NCBI RefSeq assembly: GCF_003063265.1
Contig: NZ_NERU01000013.1
Span: forward strand, 62,001 to 126,000
DNA from: Limnohabitans sp. WS1
Lineage (GTDB): Bacteria > Pseudomonadota > Gammaproteobacteria > Burkholderiales > Burkholderiaceae_C
Direction: 5' to 3'
Length of the DNA stretch: 64,000 nt
The notes under the pieces are model-generated. The model worked only from the letters and a program-made list of their open reading frames with translations. It made no database searches and was not told the origin of the DNA. Made by a program: the position numbers and the translations under genes. This document shows, in pieces, positions 54,801 through 63,156 of this stretch (the first letter of the stretch is position 1; the number at the start of each line of letters is the position of its first letter).

Positions 54801-55557
54801 AGCTCTCGCCGTATTGCTTGATATACCAACGTACGTCAAAAGCGGGATGTCGCCCTTCAGATTTTCCATTCGATAAAAAATGTTCATACGGGTCAATTCC
54901 AGCATCTCTAACATCCTGGTATTCAGTGATATACCATTCTGCATCGAATGCAGGATGACATCCGATTTCGGATCCATACTTTAAGTAGTGTTCATATGGA
55001 GATAGACCTTTCAAATTAATTTCGGGATACTGAGTAACGTACCACTCCGAATCAAAATAACTTGGTACCTCATGGTGTATCGGTATCTGGACCTTGGTAT
55101 CAGGTTCTTGCACTATACCAGTCTCCGATTTCACGGATATTGTCCTCCCCCCCTCGCTATGGGCTGCGAAGCCGTGTTGAATCGAACTATGCAATTCAGC
55201 AAATTCAACTTCGATTTTTCGATTGAGAATAAAGATTGCCTCATCGATTTTTTCTAATCTTGAGTTTACATCATTTTTATAGTTTATTCTCAACTTTATT
55301 ATGTTACCAATCAATGGAATTTTAATGAGTTTATGATAAAACAATGCTTTTCCAATTCCTCCAATTTTGGCATTAAATTTTTTCCCCTCCTTACTAAATC
55401 GCAACTGTGCCAAAATCTCCATCTTGGATACCCCTTTTTTGAGACGTTGATAATAATATATCATCCCATCTGCGTCAGGCTCTCTTCCCAATAATTGAAG
55501 GTAAGCAATTCGGATAAATTGATTTCCCTCTTGTGCAATTATTTGTTGAATATTCAT
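51847..55557 (-). CDS. Multidomain WbsX/RgpF glycosyltransferase-like protein
   Basis: 1236 residues from ATG 55557. In order: a DUF4214-like segment (12-55, IRIAYLQLLGREPDADGM) and four repeats of about 36 residues (167-310; consensus FD.EWY...Y.DV...G.DPYEHYL..G..EGR.PA). A WbsX-type domain follows (about 346-690; AIAFFLPQFH, WWGEGFTEWTN, CWANENWTKTWDG, INAWNEWAEGTYLEPD). Two RgpF-like rhamnan-synthesis domains complete it (about 715-960 with GRDIGPLMVELG, and 970-1210 with NVGFDFGAWRDA). All point to assembly of a rhamnose-containing or similar polysaccharide; each domain's donor is unknown. Low GC. Confidence 0.88.
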   Translation of the reverse strand: MNIQQIIAQEGNQFIRIAYLQLLGREPDADGMIYYYQRLKKGVSKMEILAQLRFSKEGKKFNAKIGGIGKALFYHKLIKIPLIGNIIKLRINYKNDVNSRLEKIDEAIFILNRKIEVEFAELHSSIQHGFAAHSEGGRTISVKSETGIVQEPDTKVQIPIHHEVPSYFDSEWYVTQYPEINLKGLSPYEHYLKYGSEIGCHPAFDAEWYITEYQDVRDAGIDPYEHFLSNGKSEGRHPAFDVRWYIKQYGESLEGDAYEHYLNKGREKGNYPAFDRAWYLAQYKDVASMNIDPYEHYSKYGRAEGRRPAYNSRDNLKYVSRTKDFPVAYASEYQTEQNFKNLTTDIKAIAFFLPQFHRCEQNDRWWGEGFTEWTNTKSSKANFPGHYQPREPHEDIGYYDLSDVETLRKQAALANAHGIYGFCFYHYWFSGDRILEKPVDLLIENKDIDIKFMLCWANENWTKTWDGQESDILLEQKYLPDDPVKFISDISIYVKDSRYICVDGKPVIMVYKPQVIPRVKLVFQVWRSWWRENIGGEILIWCNRTNFEDTAVKSLSDAVDAVVEFPPHVVQYEIDQKKMGFETNGHFFDYQHLVDDIKQGTERTDNPTLKFYRSVMLGWDNSARRKKGWSVWYGFALQVYYDWLAHTINYTRENFKKEERFIFINAWNEWAEGTYLEPDLKSGYASINTTSKALFDLPFKGACSVIQPAYHATNSPGKIAVHAHLYFEDVALEVMEYINQIPHCYDLFITTDTKSKVENFSKLFKAGGRQKNLSVIRTPNIGRDIGPLMVELGDKIGSYDFIGHFHSKKSTTVNWGDQWRHYLFDNLLGSSEIVAGIFEQFSNDPKLGLMFPQNYPLIAPYADWGGLELECHRLLKSVGIDNCLPGRPDFPAGNMFWARTSAIKPLFDRKWSYDHFEPEVGQVGKTMAHTIERVWKYVAVSRMFSTKEFLAVQPAVESPPKKKRLSFFVHHDANCTISDSDMYYLNQLKKLSEDVVFISNGDLSATQLQKVALLACEVVSRKNVGFDFGAWRDAINFVGLERVTTYDEVILANNSCFGPILPMEPMFTTMQKSGANFWAVTDFPESPESTRAEAVGLKDHHIPAHLQSYFMVFDRKVVASSEFKAFWSSVIDVSDILDVIALYETQLTGILQRAGFKSGCYINEAGIIQGRNTHISEFNTAYSDPVSMIALGSPFIKKKISIYSEHLIEEVRELVKGYGHYPTELLVFPCLKEAKD

Positions 55558-55563
55558 ATTTTC

Positions 55564-55851
55564 CTAATCAGTAGAAGATCTCGGCATGGGACAAAGCAAA
55601 ACCTGCTTCATGCTTTCGGATAATTTAAGTCTTATACCAACAGGCCACACAATTGATATGCTGGGTTGCCTGCCAGACTTATTAAGTATTAAGAATTGGC
55701 TACATATCTGAATTTGTCCAGATTGATAACGGGGTATGTTGACTGGGTCAACCAGTCTATGAATATGTTGGTGCCAATAAAGCCGGCACCCACCTGTGAA
55801 GAGAATCTTCAGATTTTTTTCAGGAATCAATGTTAGACAAGGAATGGACAA
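55564..55851 (-). CDS. Hypothetical small frame between capsule genes, doubtful
   Basis: A 95-codon frame (TTG start) lying between kpsT and the 1236-residue protein. It reads KILFTGGCRLYWHQHIHRLV then SGQIQICSQFLIL, not like random sequence but without a recognised family, a ribosome-binding site or an ATG in frame. An ATG at 55870 starts a different frame that stops after 17 codons. It may be a remnant of a displaced gene. Confidence 0.25.
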   Translation of the reverse strand: MSIPCLTLIPEKNLKILFTGGCRLYWHQHIHRLVDPVNIPRYQSGQIQICSQFLILNKSGRQPSISIVWPVGIRLKLSESMKQVLLCPMPRSSTD

Positions 55852-55874
55852 AGACGTGTTTGGAATCCATATCT

Positions 55875-56528
55875 CTATCTAGGACTTCCTTCGTAAACGG
55901 ATAGTGCTGCTTCTACTTCGTTGAAATTGACAAGTCGCCCAGAGTCGAGAATGGCAGCTCGTTGGCAATGGTTTCGGATGTATTCAGCGCTGTGCGAAAC
56001 GATGATCATGGCGCGATCGCTGCGCTTTTCAAATAGCTCAACGCGGCACTTTTCATGAAAGCGGTTGTCACCCACAGCGATGATTTCATCGATCAAAAAG
56101 CAGTCAAATTCAACAGCGAGGGAGATGGCAAAAGCCAAACGTGCACGCATGCCCGACGAATATTTTTTTACAGGTTCTTTGAGGTAGTTGCCGAGTTCCG
56201 AAAATTCTTCAACAAATGCAATGGCGGGACTGATCGGTGCGCCATAAACACGGCAAATAAAGCGAAGGTTATCGATGCCGCTCAAGCTACCCTGAAAAGC
56301 CCCGCCAAAAGCCAGCGGCCAAGAGATGCTCATTTCACGTTGGATATGTCCACTGGTAGGTAATTCGGCTCCGCTGATGAGTCTGATAAGAGTAGATTTA
56401 CCGGCGCCATTACGCCCCAGGACGCCGACTTTTTCACCTTTAGCCACTTGCAGGTTGATGCCGTCAAGTACTTTTCTTGGGCCTTGCCGGGTGTGATAAG
56501 TCTTGCTGACAGCGTCAAGCGTGATCAT
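55875..56528 (-). CDS. kpsT: Capsule export ABC transporter ATPase
   Basis: 217 residues. Walker [10 protein letters not shown] (38-46), signature [15 protein letters not shown] (122-136) and Walker [13 protein letters not shown] (143-154), plus the His-loop VSHSAEYI. The short length without a C-terminal extension marks the KpsT/CtrD/BexA type rather than O-antigen Wzt. It energises export of the finished polysaccharide through KpsM. The start overlaps the kpsM stop by four bases. Confidence 0.93.
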   Translation of the reverse strand: MITLDAVSKTYHTRQGPRKVLDGINLQVAKGEKVGVLGRNGAGKSTLIRLISGAELPTSGHIQREMSISWPLAFGGAFQGSLSGIDNLRFICRVYGAPISPAIAFVEEFSELGNYLKEPVKKYSSGMRARLAFAISLAVEFDCFLIDEIIAVGDNRFHEKCRVELFEKRSDRAMIIVSHSAEYIRNHCQRAAILDSGRLVNFNEVEAALSVYEGSPR

Positions 56529-57319
56529 TCGGGCTCAACCCTTCTGCCTGTTTCCCTAAGCATGGCCAAGCCGATGAGGGTGAGAACAGCATTGCAGAGA
56601 ATCAGAAAAACAGGATCTTCGTAGGTTCGAACCGTGTTGCCAAAGTAGCCGTGTCGAATCATTTCGGTGGCATGAACCATGGGTAACCACAAAAGGTATT
56701 CCTGGGCAACCTTGGGCATCCAGTCAACCAAAAAGGCTGCACCCGAAAGTGGAAAAAGTAAGTAGGTGAAGATATGCCAGACCCGCTCTACGAATTCCCC
56801 TCTTTCTGATGCTGCGCCAACAACAAAGCTCAATGCCACCGAAAACCAAGCGAGCAGAAACCAACCGATTCCAGCGATGAGTACGTCATTGGGCAGTTCC
56901 ATCCAGCCCAAAGCACTGAAGATTATGGTCAACACCATCATTGACATGGTGGCACCGGCGATCTCAAGAATCAGGCGTGCGGCGAGTACGTCAAGCACAC
57001 GTACATTGCGGTGGTACATCAGGCTGAGGTTGACTTCTACCGCCTTAACAACACGATTGGTGCAGTTGCGCCAGAGCAAGATAGACGAATAGCCGGTAAC
57101 GGCAAATGCTGTAATGGGCAGGCTACTACCGTGTGTTGCCTTAATTAAGGTCCAAAGCGTGGTGACACCCAATGTGAATAGCATCGGCTCTAAAATTAGC
57201 CAGAGAAAGCCAATGTTGTGGCGACCAAATCGAGTGATGATTTCGCGCATGATGAGTGCGCCAATCACCCTGAGCTGAATAGCAAAAGATCGACTGAGCG
57301 GTGTCATTGTCTGTCGCAT
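56525..57319 (-). CDS. kpsM: Capsule export ABC transporter permease
   Basis: 264 residues from ATG 57319 (ATG 57307 is also possible). Six membrane helices and the characteristic N-terminus [20 protein letters not shown] followed by [16 protein letters not shown], as in KpsM/BexB/CtrC. Downstream, [20 protein letters not shown] and [16 protein letters not shown] are family segments. It forms the inner-membrane pore, working with KpsT and KpsE. It follows kpsE by about 10 bases. Confidence 0.92.
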   Translation of the reverse strand: MRQTMTPLSRSFAIQLRVIGALIMREIITRFGRHNIGFLWLILEPMLFTLGVTTLWTLIKATHGSSLPITAFAVTGYSSILLWRNCTNRVVKAVEVNLSLMYHRNVRVLDVLAARLILEIAGATMSMMVLTIIFSALGWMELPNDVLIAGIGWFLLAWFSVALSFVVGAASERGEFVERVWHIFTYLLFPLSGAAFLVDWMPKVAQEYLLWLPMVHATEMIRHGYFGNTVRTYEDPVFLILCNAVLTLIGLAMLRETGRRVEPE

Positions 57320-57329
57320 AGCCCAATTC

Positions 57330-58430
57330 TCAGTCTTTGTGCTCTCGCACGCCGGCCAACAAAATGCTGGCGATTCCCCAGGCAACCAGGCCCAGTAAGA
57401 ATACCGACAGCACGCCCCTCAAACGCCTGGGCTCCATGGCTTTGTCGGGCAGGCTGGGGGCCACGATGCGCTCCAGATACACCTGTTTGCGCTGGGCTTC
57501 GTTGCGGGCTTGTTCCAGCGACACCATAGCGCTCGCCAGTTGCTTGTCGGCAAACTCGCGCTCCAGCGCAAGGCGCTGGAAGTCGGCGGCTTTGTTGGCC
57601 AGTGAGCGTTCACCGCCGGTGACTTTGCTGGTTTCGTTGACCATCTCGGCCCGCAGCGTGTTGACGCGCAGCTGCAAGGATTCGATTTGCGGGTTTTGCG
57701 GCGTGAAGGTCTTAAGCTGAGCCAACTGGGTGGTGGTGGCAATGATCTCGTCTTGCAGTTTGGCCACTTGCTGCAGCTGCACAGTGGCCTGGCGCTCAGG
57801 ATCTACCACGCCTTTGGCGTTGCGATAGTTGGACAGCGCGAGAGCTGCTGCTTTGGCCTGGGCCTGGGCCTGGGCCACTTCGGCAGCGGCAAAACGGATC
57901 AGATCTTGTCGGCCACGCTCATTCAGGCGGTTGACCAAGGCTTCACTCAGTTCAAGCAATTTGCCGTTGATGCTCTGGGCATCTTGCGCGGTATAGGCGT
58001 GCACGCGCAGGGTGGAGATGGACGAGGCGCTGTCGTGCTGCAGCTCTACCTTCTTTTGGTAATAGCGGTGCAAGGCTTCAAAACTGGTATCAAAACCTGT
58101 GCTCAGGTCCAGCCCACCAAAGCGGCTGAAGATGTCCACAGTGCTGGCCCCGTAGGCTTTGCCAACGTCAAGCGTGGCATTGATCTCTTTGAGTGCGTCG
58201 CGCGAGAGCGCGTAGTCGTGCACCGTGTAACTGTCATCTTGCGAACGTGAAAAACCTGCACCTTTTAGGATGGAGCCCAGGGCTGACATGGATTGACGCT
58301 CTGGGCTTCGCACCACAAAGCGGCTCTCAGAGGTGTAAACGTCTGACGCTGTTAGGCCGAAATACAGAACGGCCAGCATAGTAGGAGCTACCACTGTGGC
58401 TAAGAACAATCGATTTTTTAAAAGGGTCAT
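57330..58430 (-). CDS. kpsE: Capsule export inner-membrane/periplasmic adaptor
   Basis: 366 residues with an N-terminal membrane helix (FLATVVAPTMLAVLYFGLTA), then SDVYTSESRFVVRSPERQ and GSILKGAGFSRSQDDSYTVH. A long coiled-coil middle (180-320; rich in QAQAQAKAAALAL) precedes a second membrane helix at the C-terminus (LSVFLLGLVAWGIASILLAG). This is the KpsE/CtrB/BexC family, polysaccharide co-polymerase type PCP-3, bridging the ABC transporter and the outer-membrane channel. It directly abuts the KpsS-like stop. Confidence 0.92.
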   Translation of the reverse strand: MTLLKNRLFLATVVAPTMLAVLYFGLTASDVYTSESRFVVRSPERQSMSALGSILKGAGFSRSQDDSYTVHDYALSRDALKEINATLDVGKAYGASTVDIFSRFGGLDLSTGFDTSFEALHRYYQKKVELQHDSASSISTLRVHAYTAQDAQSINGKLLELSEALVNRLNERGRQDLIRFAAAEVAQAQAQAKAAALALSNYRNAKGVVDPERQATVQLQQVAKLQDEIIATTTQLAQLKTFTPQNPQIESLQLRVNTLRAEMVNETSKVTGGERSLANKAADFQRLALEREFADKQLASAMVSLEQARNEAQRKQVYLERIVAPSLPDKAMEPRRLRGVLSVFLLGLVAWGIASILLAGVREHKD

Positions 58431-59750
58431 TTACACACGGTCATATGAGTCGTAAAAGCAATCGCCGTCGGCTTGGGCTTGGGCTGGGGTTTGAGCTGGA
58501 TGTGGTGCTGGGTCTCGAGCAAGCACCTCATGCCAGCGCAAAGGCTCGGCACGCAGCGCATAAACGCTGGCGGGTACTTGGGTGAGGTTTTTCATTTGCG
58601 CCAAAAACTTTTGGGTTTCTGCCAGGCAAGCGGGGCGGCCTTGTGTCCAAAACTGGTCCAGCTCGCCTGTGAAGCTCAGCTGCGGTTGTTTGTAAAGGGC
58701 TTGGCCCAACACCATGAGCGGTGCACCCCGCTCCAGTGCTTGAAGGCCCACCGTGCTGTTGATGAGCACGACGCCAGCCGAGTGCTGAGCCAAATCGGGC
58801 GTGTCACCTTCGACCATGTGGTGCACGCGGTGCGCCATGCCCAGCTCTTGCGCCAAACCAGCAATGAGTTCGCCATGCCCGGGGCCACCCCGCACATGTG
58901 GGTGCTGCCTGAACACCAGCAAGCTGTGCGCCGGGGCGTGCTGCGCAAAAGACTCCATGACGCGAATCACAAATTCGGCGTTGTTGGCAAAGTCGCTGTG
59001 GTGAACGATTTGCGCATCACCATCGTGCTGCAAAGGCACAAAGAAATAGGGACGGCTGGCTTTGTGGGCAAAAAGATGCCGTTGCAGTCGATGACTGGGG
59101 TGCAAGTGCGTGAGCTTGCGCAGCCACGAGCGAATCCAATAGTGGGCGTAGAAACGCGGGTCGCTGATGCGGTGGTGTTGGTAAAGCTCGAATTCGTGTC
59201 GCGCTTGCCACATGGCTTGGTAATGCAGGCTGGCCTGCCAGGCCATTTTTTGAAAATGGCTTGGCGAGATGTCGGGCACGATCGAGCCCGCTTGACCCAG
59301 GGGTGCCCATTGGTAACGCTCCAGCGTTTGCGAAAAACCATTCACACCGCCCAGTTCCATGGTGATGAAACCGGGGCGAAAGTACCCCTCTTCCAGCACC
59401 ACCACGTCAATGCCCTGGCTTTTGCACAACTCAATAGCGGCATGGTGATATTTGCGCGACTGGCCAAACAAAACCACACAGTCAACTTGGTGTGTGTGCA
59501 ACAGTTGCCCAAAAAAAGCCGGCCAGTCGTGCAGTGCTTGCTTGAACGCTATAGGTTCGAGCACTTGGCTGTCGTGCAGGTCTCCCCCCTGAAAAGCCAC
59601 GCGCCGCACTTGTGCACCTTGCTGCATGAGCCAAGTGGCCAAACGATCAAAAAAAGCCCCCACCGGCCCTTGCAAAAGCAAAACACTCCGGGCGCAGTTC
59701 AAGCGCAACAAGGCGGGATTGCAGCCTGAGCTGACTTTCTCAAATTTCAT
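58431..59750 (-). CDS. kpsS: KpsS-like capsule polysaccharide Kdo transferase
   Basis: 439 residues from ATG 59750. Family segments: VLLLQGPVGAFFDRLATWL, VLFGQSRKYHHAAIELCKSQ, VVLEEGYFRPGFITMELGG, then FVPLQHDGDAQI, VFRQHPHVRGGPGHGEL and VVLINSTVGLQALERGAPLM. KpsS adds the first beta-Kdo to lyso-phosphatidylglycerol; KpsC extends it. Here it leads the kpsS-E-M-T block, while the KpsC-like gene is 18 kb away. It is the first gene after a 1.2-kb AT-rich/REP region that should hold the promoter. Confidence 0.88.
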   Translation of the reverse strand: MKFEKVSSGCNPALLRLNCARSVLLLQGPVGAFFDRLATWLMQQGAQVRRVAFQGGDLHDSQVLEPIAFKQALHDWPAFFGQLLHTHQVDCVVLFGQSRKYHHAAIELCKSQGIDVVVLEEGYFRPGFITMELGGVNGFSQTLERYQWAPLGQAGSIVPDISPSHFQKMAWQASLHYQAMWQARHEFELYQHHRISDPRFYAHYWIRSWLRKLTHLHPSHRLQRHLFAHKASRPYFFVPLQHDGDAQIVHHSDFANNAEFVIRVMESFAQHAPAHSLLVFRQHPHVRGGPGHGELIAGLAQELGMAHRVHHMVEGDTPDLAQHSAGVVLINSTVGLQALERGAPLMVLGQALYKQPQLSFTGELDQFWTQGRPACLAETQKFLAQMKNLTQVPASVYALRAEPLRWHEVLARDPAPHPAQTPAQAQADGDCFYDSYDRV

Positions 59751-60150
59751 GAATGGTCAATGACGACTTCAAAGCTTGATCTAAATTGAACAAAGACCAA
59801 AAAAATGGGGCAAGTGCCCCGCAGGTGATGATGTTCAAAATATGAAATAGAATTATTTAATTAATTTATTTAATTTAAAGCTACCGCACAAATTTAATGC
59901 CAAAAACACGAAATTTGATAAAATTACAAATAAGAATTGTATCTTTGAATCAAATCTTTCTTTATTGAAAAGCTTGTTTTTGTCATTGCATATTCATTTC
60001 AAATGATTGAAACGAAAAGCAAGAACCGGCGTCAACAACCCTGACCAGACCCAGTCATCTTTTAGAGGGATTGCCGATTGAGATGGCGCGTTTTTCGCCC
60101 GCTGGGCTGGCTTTATTGATTCGGCCCGATGAAGTTGCAAAAACGCTTTT
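59751..60150. promoter_or_regulatory. Presumed capsule promoter region
   Basis: Very AT-rich (TTAATTAATTTATTTAATTT at 59855-59874, and TTGATAAAATTAC near 59920), unlike the GC-rich flanks, and free of genes. It lies upstream of the kpsS-E-M-T genes on the minus strand. The composition is typical of silenced capsule promoters. No confident -35/-10 or regulator site can be named. Confidence 0.5.
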
Positions 60151-60154
60151 TTGT

Positions 60155-60897
60155 GTAAGCGACGCCCTCGTCGCGATCAAGCCTCGCAGACCACCCACCA
60201 TCGCCCCGAGGGCGGGGCCCCTACAAAATGCAGGGCAATCCCCCGTAGGAGCGACGCCCTCGTCGCGATCAAGCCTCACAGACCACCCACCATCGCCCCG
60301 AGGGCGCGGCACCCACAAAATGCTGGGCGCTTCCCTTGTAGGAGCGACGCCCTCGTCGCGATCAAGCCTCGCAGACCACCCACCATCGCCCCGAGGGCGG
60401 GGCCCCTACAAAATGCAGGGCATTCCCCCCGTAGGAGCGACGCCCTCGTCGCGATCAAGCCTCGCAGACCACCCACCATCGCCCCGAGGGCGGGGCTCCT
60501 ACAAAATGCAGGGCAATCCCCCGTAGGAGCGACGCCCTCGTCGCGATCAAGCCTCACAGACCACCAAGAATCGCCCCGAGGGCGGGGCTCCTACAAAATG
60601 CAGGGCAATCCCCCGTAGGAGCGACGCCCTCGTCGCGATCAAGCCTCGCAGACCACCCACCATCGCCCCGAGGGCGGGGCTCCTACAAAATGCGGGGCAC
60701 CCCCGTAGGAGCGACGCCCTCGTCGCGATCAAGCCTCGCAGACCACCCACCATCGCCCCGAGGGCGGGGCTCCTACAAAATGCAGGGCACTCCCCCGTAG
60801 GAGCGACGCCCTCGTCGCGATCAAGCCTCGCAAACCACCCACCATCGCCCCGGGGGCGGGGCTCCTACAAAATGCAGGGCACTCCCCCCGTAGACGC
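60155..60897. repeat. REP/BIME array J (eight units, opposite orientation)
   Basis: Eight inverted pairs spaced about 91-93 bases, now starting with the GTAGGAGCGACGCCCTCGTC hairpin and ending with ATCGCCCCGAGGGCGGGGC. The core is CAAGCCTCGCAGACCACCCA and the spacer AAAATGCAGGGCAATCCCC. First and second units have mutated outer arms (GCCCCTAC, GGCACCCAC). No gene lies in this stretch. Confidence 0.93.
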
Positions 60898-60959
60898 GAG
60901 TTGCCGGTCGTGTTGACGCTTGCCCTGTAAGCGATGGCTTGTGGCCATGTAGGCCAAGC

Positions 60960-62513
60960 TCAAAAGCTCACATCCACCATCACACTGGCCCGCAGGTTTT
61001 TGCGCACAGCACTGCCTTGCACAGCGCTGCGTGACCAATGCGTGTAGGCCAGTTCTGGCGTCAAACTCAAGGATTTAAAGGCCAAGGTTTGCGCTGCATT
61101 GAACGCCCACATGCCCCCATGCGGTGCTGTGACGCGCGGGTCATAGGCACCCATGCTGGTCTGAATTCGTCCGGCATGGATTTTGAAAACACGCAAATTT
61201 TCTGCATCCATCCAGCCCAAGGTCATCACCTTCGAGCCCGAGCCCTGTGAGCTACCCACCCAACGCGCCCCCTGGGTGTAGCCCTGCGTGTAAACCCCGT
61301 TCACATAGCCCGGAAACGGTGACTTGCTGTCCCACGGCAGGCTGTAGACGTTGGTATTGGCCCACTCGGCAAACACACGGTAGCGACCCTGACCGAACGA
61401 ACTTTCGACGCCCCACAAACTCATGAACTTGTAAGGCAGCGGCAGCTTGCCCGCCGCGTCTTCACCCATCCACTGCGTGTAAGCCGCACAACTGCCCAGC
61501 CACTCGCCCCATGCCTTGGGGCACGACAAACGCAAGTCATAGCCTGCGATCTGGCCACTGCTGTCCACAAACGAATCAGTGGCGTTTTTGTTCAGCTCTT
61601 GCCCAAAGAAAGCCTTCACAAAATTGGACGCGCCACTCGGACGCCCCGCCCCGCCCGTTTGCAAACCCCGGCTGAATCCCAACTCTAGCCAAGGCTGTGG
61701 CTTCATGGTCAAGCGCATGCCCGAAAACAAAAAACCACTGGGCTGCTGGCTGACCACCTGCGGGTCTTGCGCCTTGGCCACAAACACATCCAGATTCCAA
61801 GGCCCCATCCAGCTCAACCAAGCACTGTCCGACGCCGCCACGCTGCCACGCTGCAAACCCACCCCCGTCCAAGACGGGTTGTTGTGCCCATTGACCAAAC
61901 TGCTCTGCCAGCCCGGCCCCCACCAATGCCGTTGGCTAAAAGCCTGCACATTCCAACCCTCAACACCCACAACCGCCGCACTGCCATCCGGGCGAAGCTG
62001 CACATGCCCCTCGGTGCCATGGCCACTGAATCGGGTTTGCAATGAATTCGGGCTCAGCTCGGCGCGGCCGCCCACACGCACCGCCGCCGTGACCCCATCG
62101 GCAGCCTGGCCCCAGCGCCACTCTTCAGACTCCAGCTGCACACTGCTGCCCGGCGTGTAGTTGTCGTCAAACCCATGAAGTGCCTCAACCCGCGACCTGG
62201 CCTGTGCCCGCAAACGCCAGCCCTCTTGCCGATCGCGCAACTCGCGCAGCACCTCCTCCCGCGCCCACGCCACCTGTTGCGCAATGGCATCCGGCTGCTG
62301 GCGCGGCAAGCGGGTCAAAGCCTGCTCAACGGCCGCTGTGGGCAAGGGCCAATGGCTGGTGGTCAACTGCAAACCCGCATGGTCCGACAACCACTGCAAG
62401 TGGTGACGCGCCTGCCAACTCGGGGAATAAGGAGCACTGGCAGGCACTTGGGCCATGGCGGGCAGGGTCAACCACAGCGCCGCCGCCATCACTGAAAACT
62501 TGTCAATGCACAT
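60960..62513 (-). CDS. wzi: Wzi-family outer-membrane capsule assembly protein
   Basis: About 517 residues from ATG 62513 (ATG 62489 or upstream starts are possible). A signal peptide ends at AMAQ. The helical N-terminal domain has WLSDHAGLQLTTSHWPLP and ALTRLPRQQPDAIAQQVAW. The beta-barrel begins at about 150 with amphipathic strands and the Wzi hallmark FSQRHWWGPGWQSSLVNGHN. It closes SVMVDVSF with the terminal phenylalanine of outer-membrane barrels. Wzi anchors or organises capsule at the surface. It is separated from kpsS by REP array J, so it is probably a separate transcript. Confidence 0.87.
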   Translation of the reverse strand: MCIDKFSVMAAALWLTLPAMAQVPASAPYSPSWQARHHLQWLSDHAGLQLTTSHWPLPTAAVEQALTRLPRQQPDAIAQQVAWAREEVLRELRDRQEGWRLRAQARSRVEALHGFDDNYTPGSSVQLESEEWRWGQAADGVTAAVRVGGRAELSPNSLQTRFSGHGTEGHVQLRPDGSAAVVGVEGWNVQAFSQRHWWGPGWQSSLVNGHNNPSWTGVGLQRGSVAASDSAWLSWMGPWNLDVFVAKAQDPQVVSQQPSGFLFSGMRLTMKPQPWLELGFSRGLQTGGAGRPSGASNFVKAFFGQELNKNATDSFVDSSGQIAGYDLRLSCPKAWGEWLGSCAAYTQWMGEDAAGKLPLPYKFMSLWGVESSFGQGRYRVFAEWANTNVYSLPWDSKSPFPGYVNGVYTQGYTQGARWVGSSQGSGSKVMTLGWMDAENLRVFKIHAGRIQTSMGAYDPRVTAPHGGMWAFNAAQTLAFKSLSLTPELAYTHWSRSAVQGSAVRKNLRASVMVDVSF

Positions 62514-62683
62514 GCTAAAATTTAATATTACAAAAGTAACATTTATTTTAAACATGAATACATTGGACAACGTATTCAAAGCAAGGATCAGCCGCTAAAG
62601 CATGACGGTCGCCGTGTCAGGCCCGGCAGCCTTGACACCCGAGCCCTGTGCATGTCGGGGCAGAAATTTCAACAGGAGGACGC

Positions 62684-62914
62684 GTGAAACTGTTTCGCTT
62701 ATTTCAAAAAAACCCGTCCTCCAAGACCCAAGACATCAGCTGCTGCGAGCTGACGCAGTTTGACTGCAACCAAGGCCGCAACTGCCCCCTGCGGCAAAAG
62801 CCCCAGCGTCTCCACGCGTCAAGCCCTACACCCCCAAGCCCAGCCACCCGTGCAGCGCCGTGTGCCACAGCAGCAATAGACGGCGGACCATCGAATACGC
62901 CTGCCAAGGGGTGA
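62684..62914 (+). CDS. Small Cys-containing protein, unknown
   Basis: 76 residues from GTG 62684, chosen because AGGAGG lies four bases upstream at 62674-62679. The first half has four cysteines (ISCCELTQFDCNQGRNCPLR), a pattern seen in short Burkholderiales proteins; the second half is Pro/Ala-rich and may be variable. It may bind a metal. It is divergent from wzi. Function is unknown. Confidence 0.5.
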   Translation: MKLFRLFQKNPSSKTQDISCCELTQFDCNQGRNCPLRQKPQRLHASSPTPPSPATRAAPCATAAIDGGPSNTPAKG

Positions 62915-62944
62915 CATCGCCGCTTCTCAAAGCATGAAGCTTTC

Positions 62945-63024
62945 TTTGTGGGAGCGGCGCCCTCGCCGCGATAGAGCCTCGTAGACCACCACCCATCGCC
63001 CCGAGGGCGGGGCTCCCACAAAGC
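62945..63024. repeat. Single REP pair with GGCG/CGCC stem
   Basis: GTGGGAGCGGCGCCCTCGCC pairs with the inverted CCCCGAGGGCGGGGCTCCCAC across the core TCGTAGACCACCACC. The outer arms carry GTGGGAG/CTCCCAC instead of GTAGGAG/CTCCTAC on both sides, a compensated double change. Confidence 0.9.
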
Positions 63025-63104
63025 CCCCATCGTTGATCACTGTCCCCAAGGCAAGCCTTCCACTTCAAACTTCTCAGGGCCGGATCAATAACTGGTGCCA
63101 GAAA

Positions 63105-63134
63105 CGACAAAAGGGCCCTGAGGCCCTTTTGTCG
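63105..63134. terminator. Bidirectional rho-independent-type terminator
   Basis: Perfect 13-base arms CGACAAAAGGGCC / GGCCCTTTTGTCG with a 4-base loop (CTGA), between the convergent small gene and the CapD-like gene, 22 bases past the latter's stop. Confidence 0.85.
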
Positions 63135-63156
63135 TGTTCAACATCAACGTCGTGAT

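Noticed and set aside
60071-60753. Several frames through REP array J
   Set aside because: Composition (GATPSSRSS, ALGAMVGGLRG) is REP translation only.
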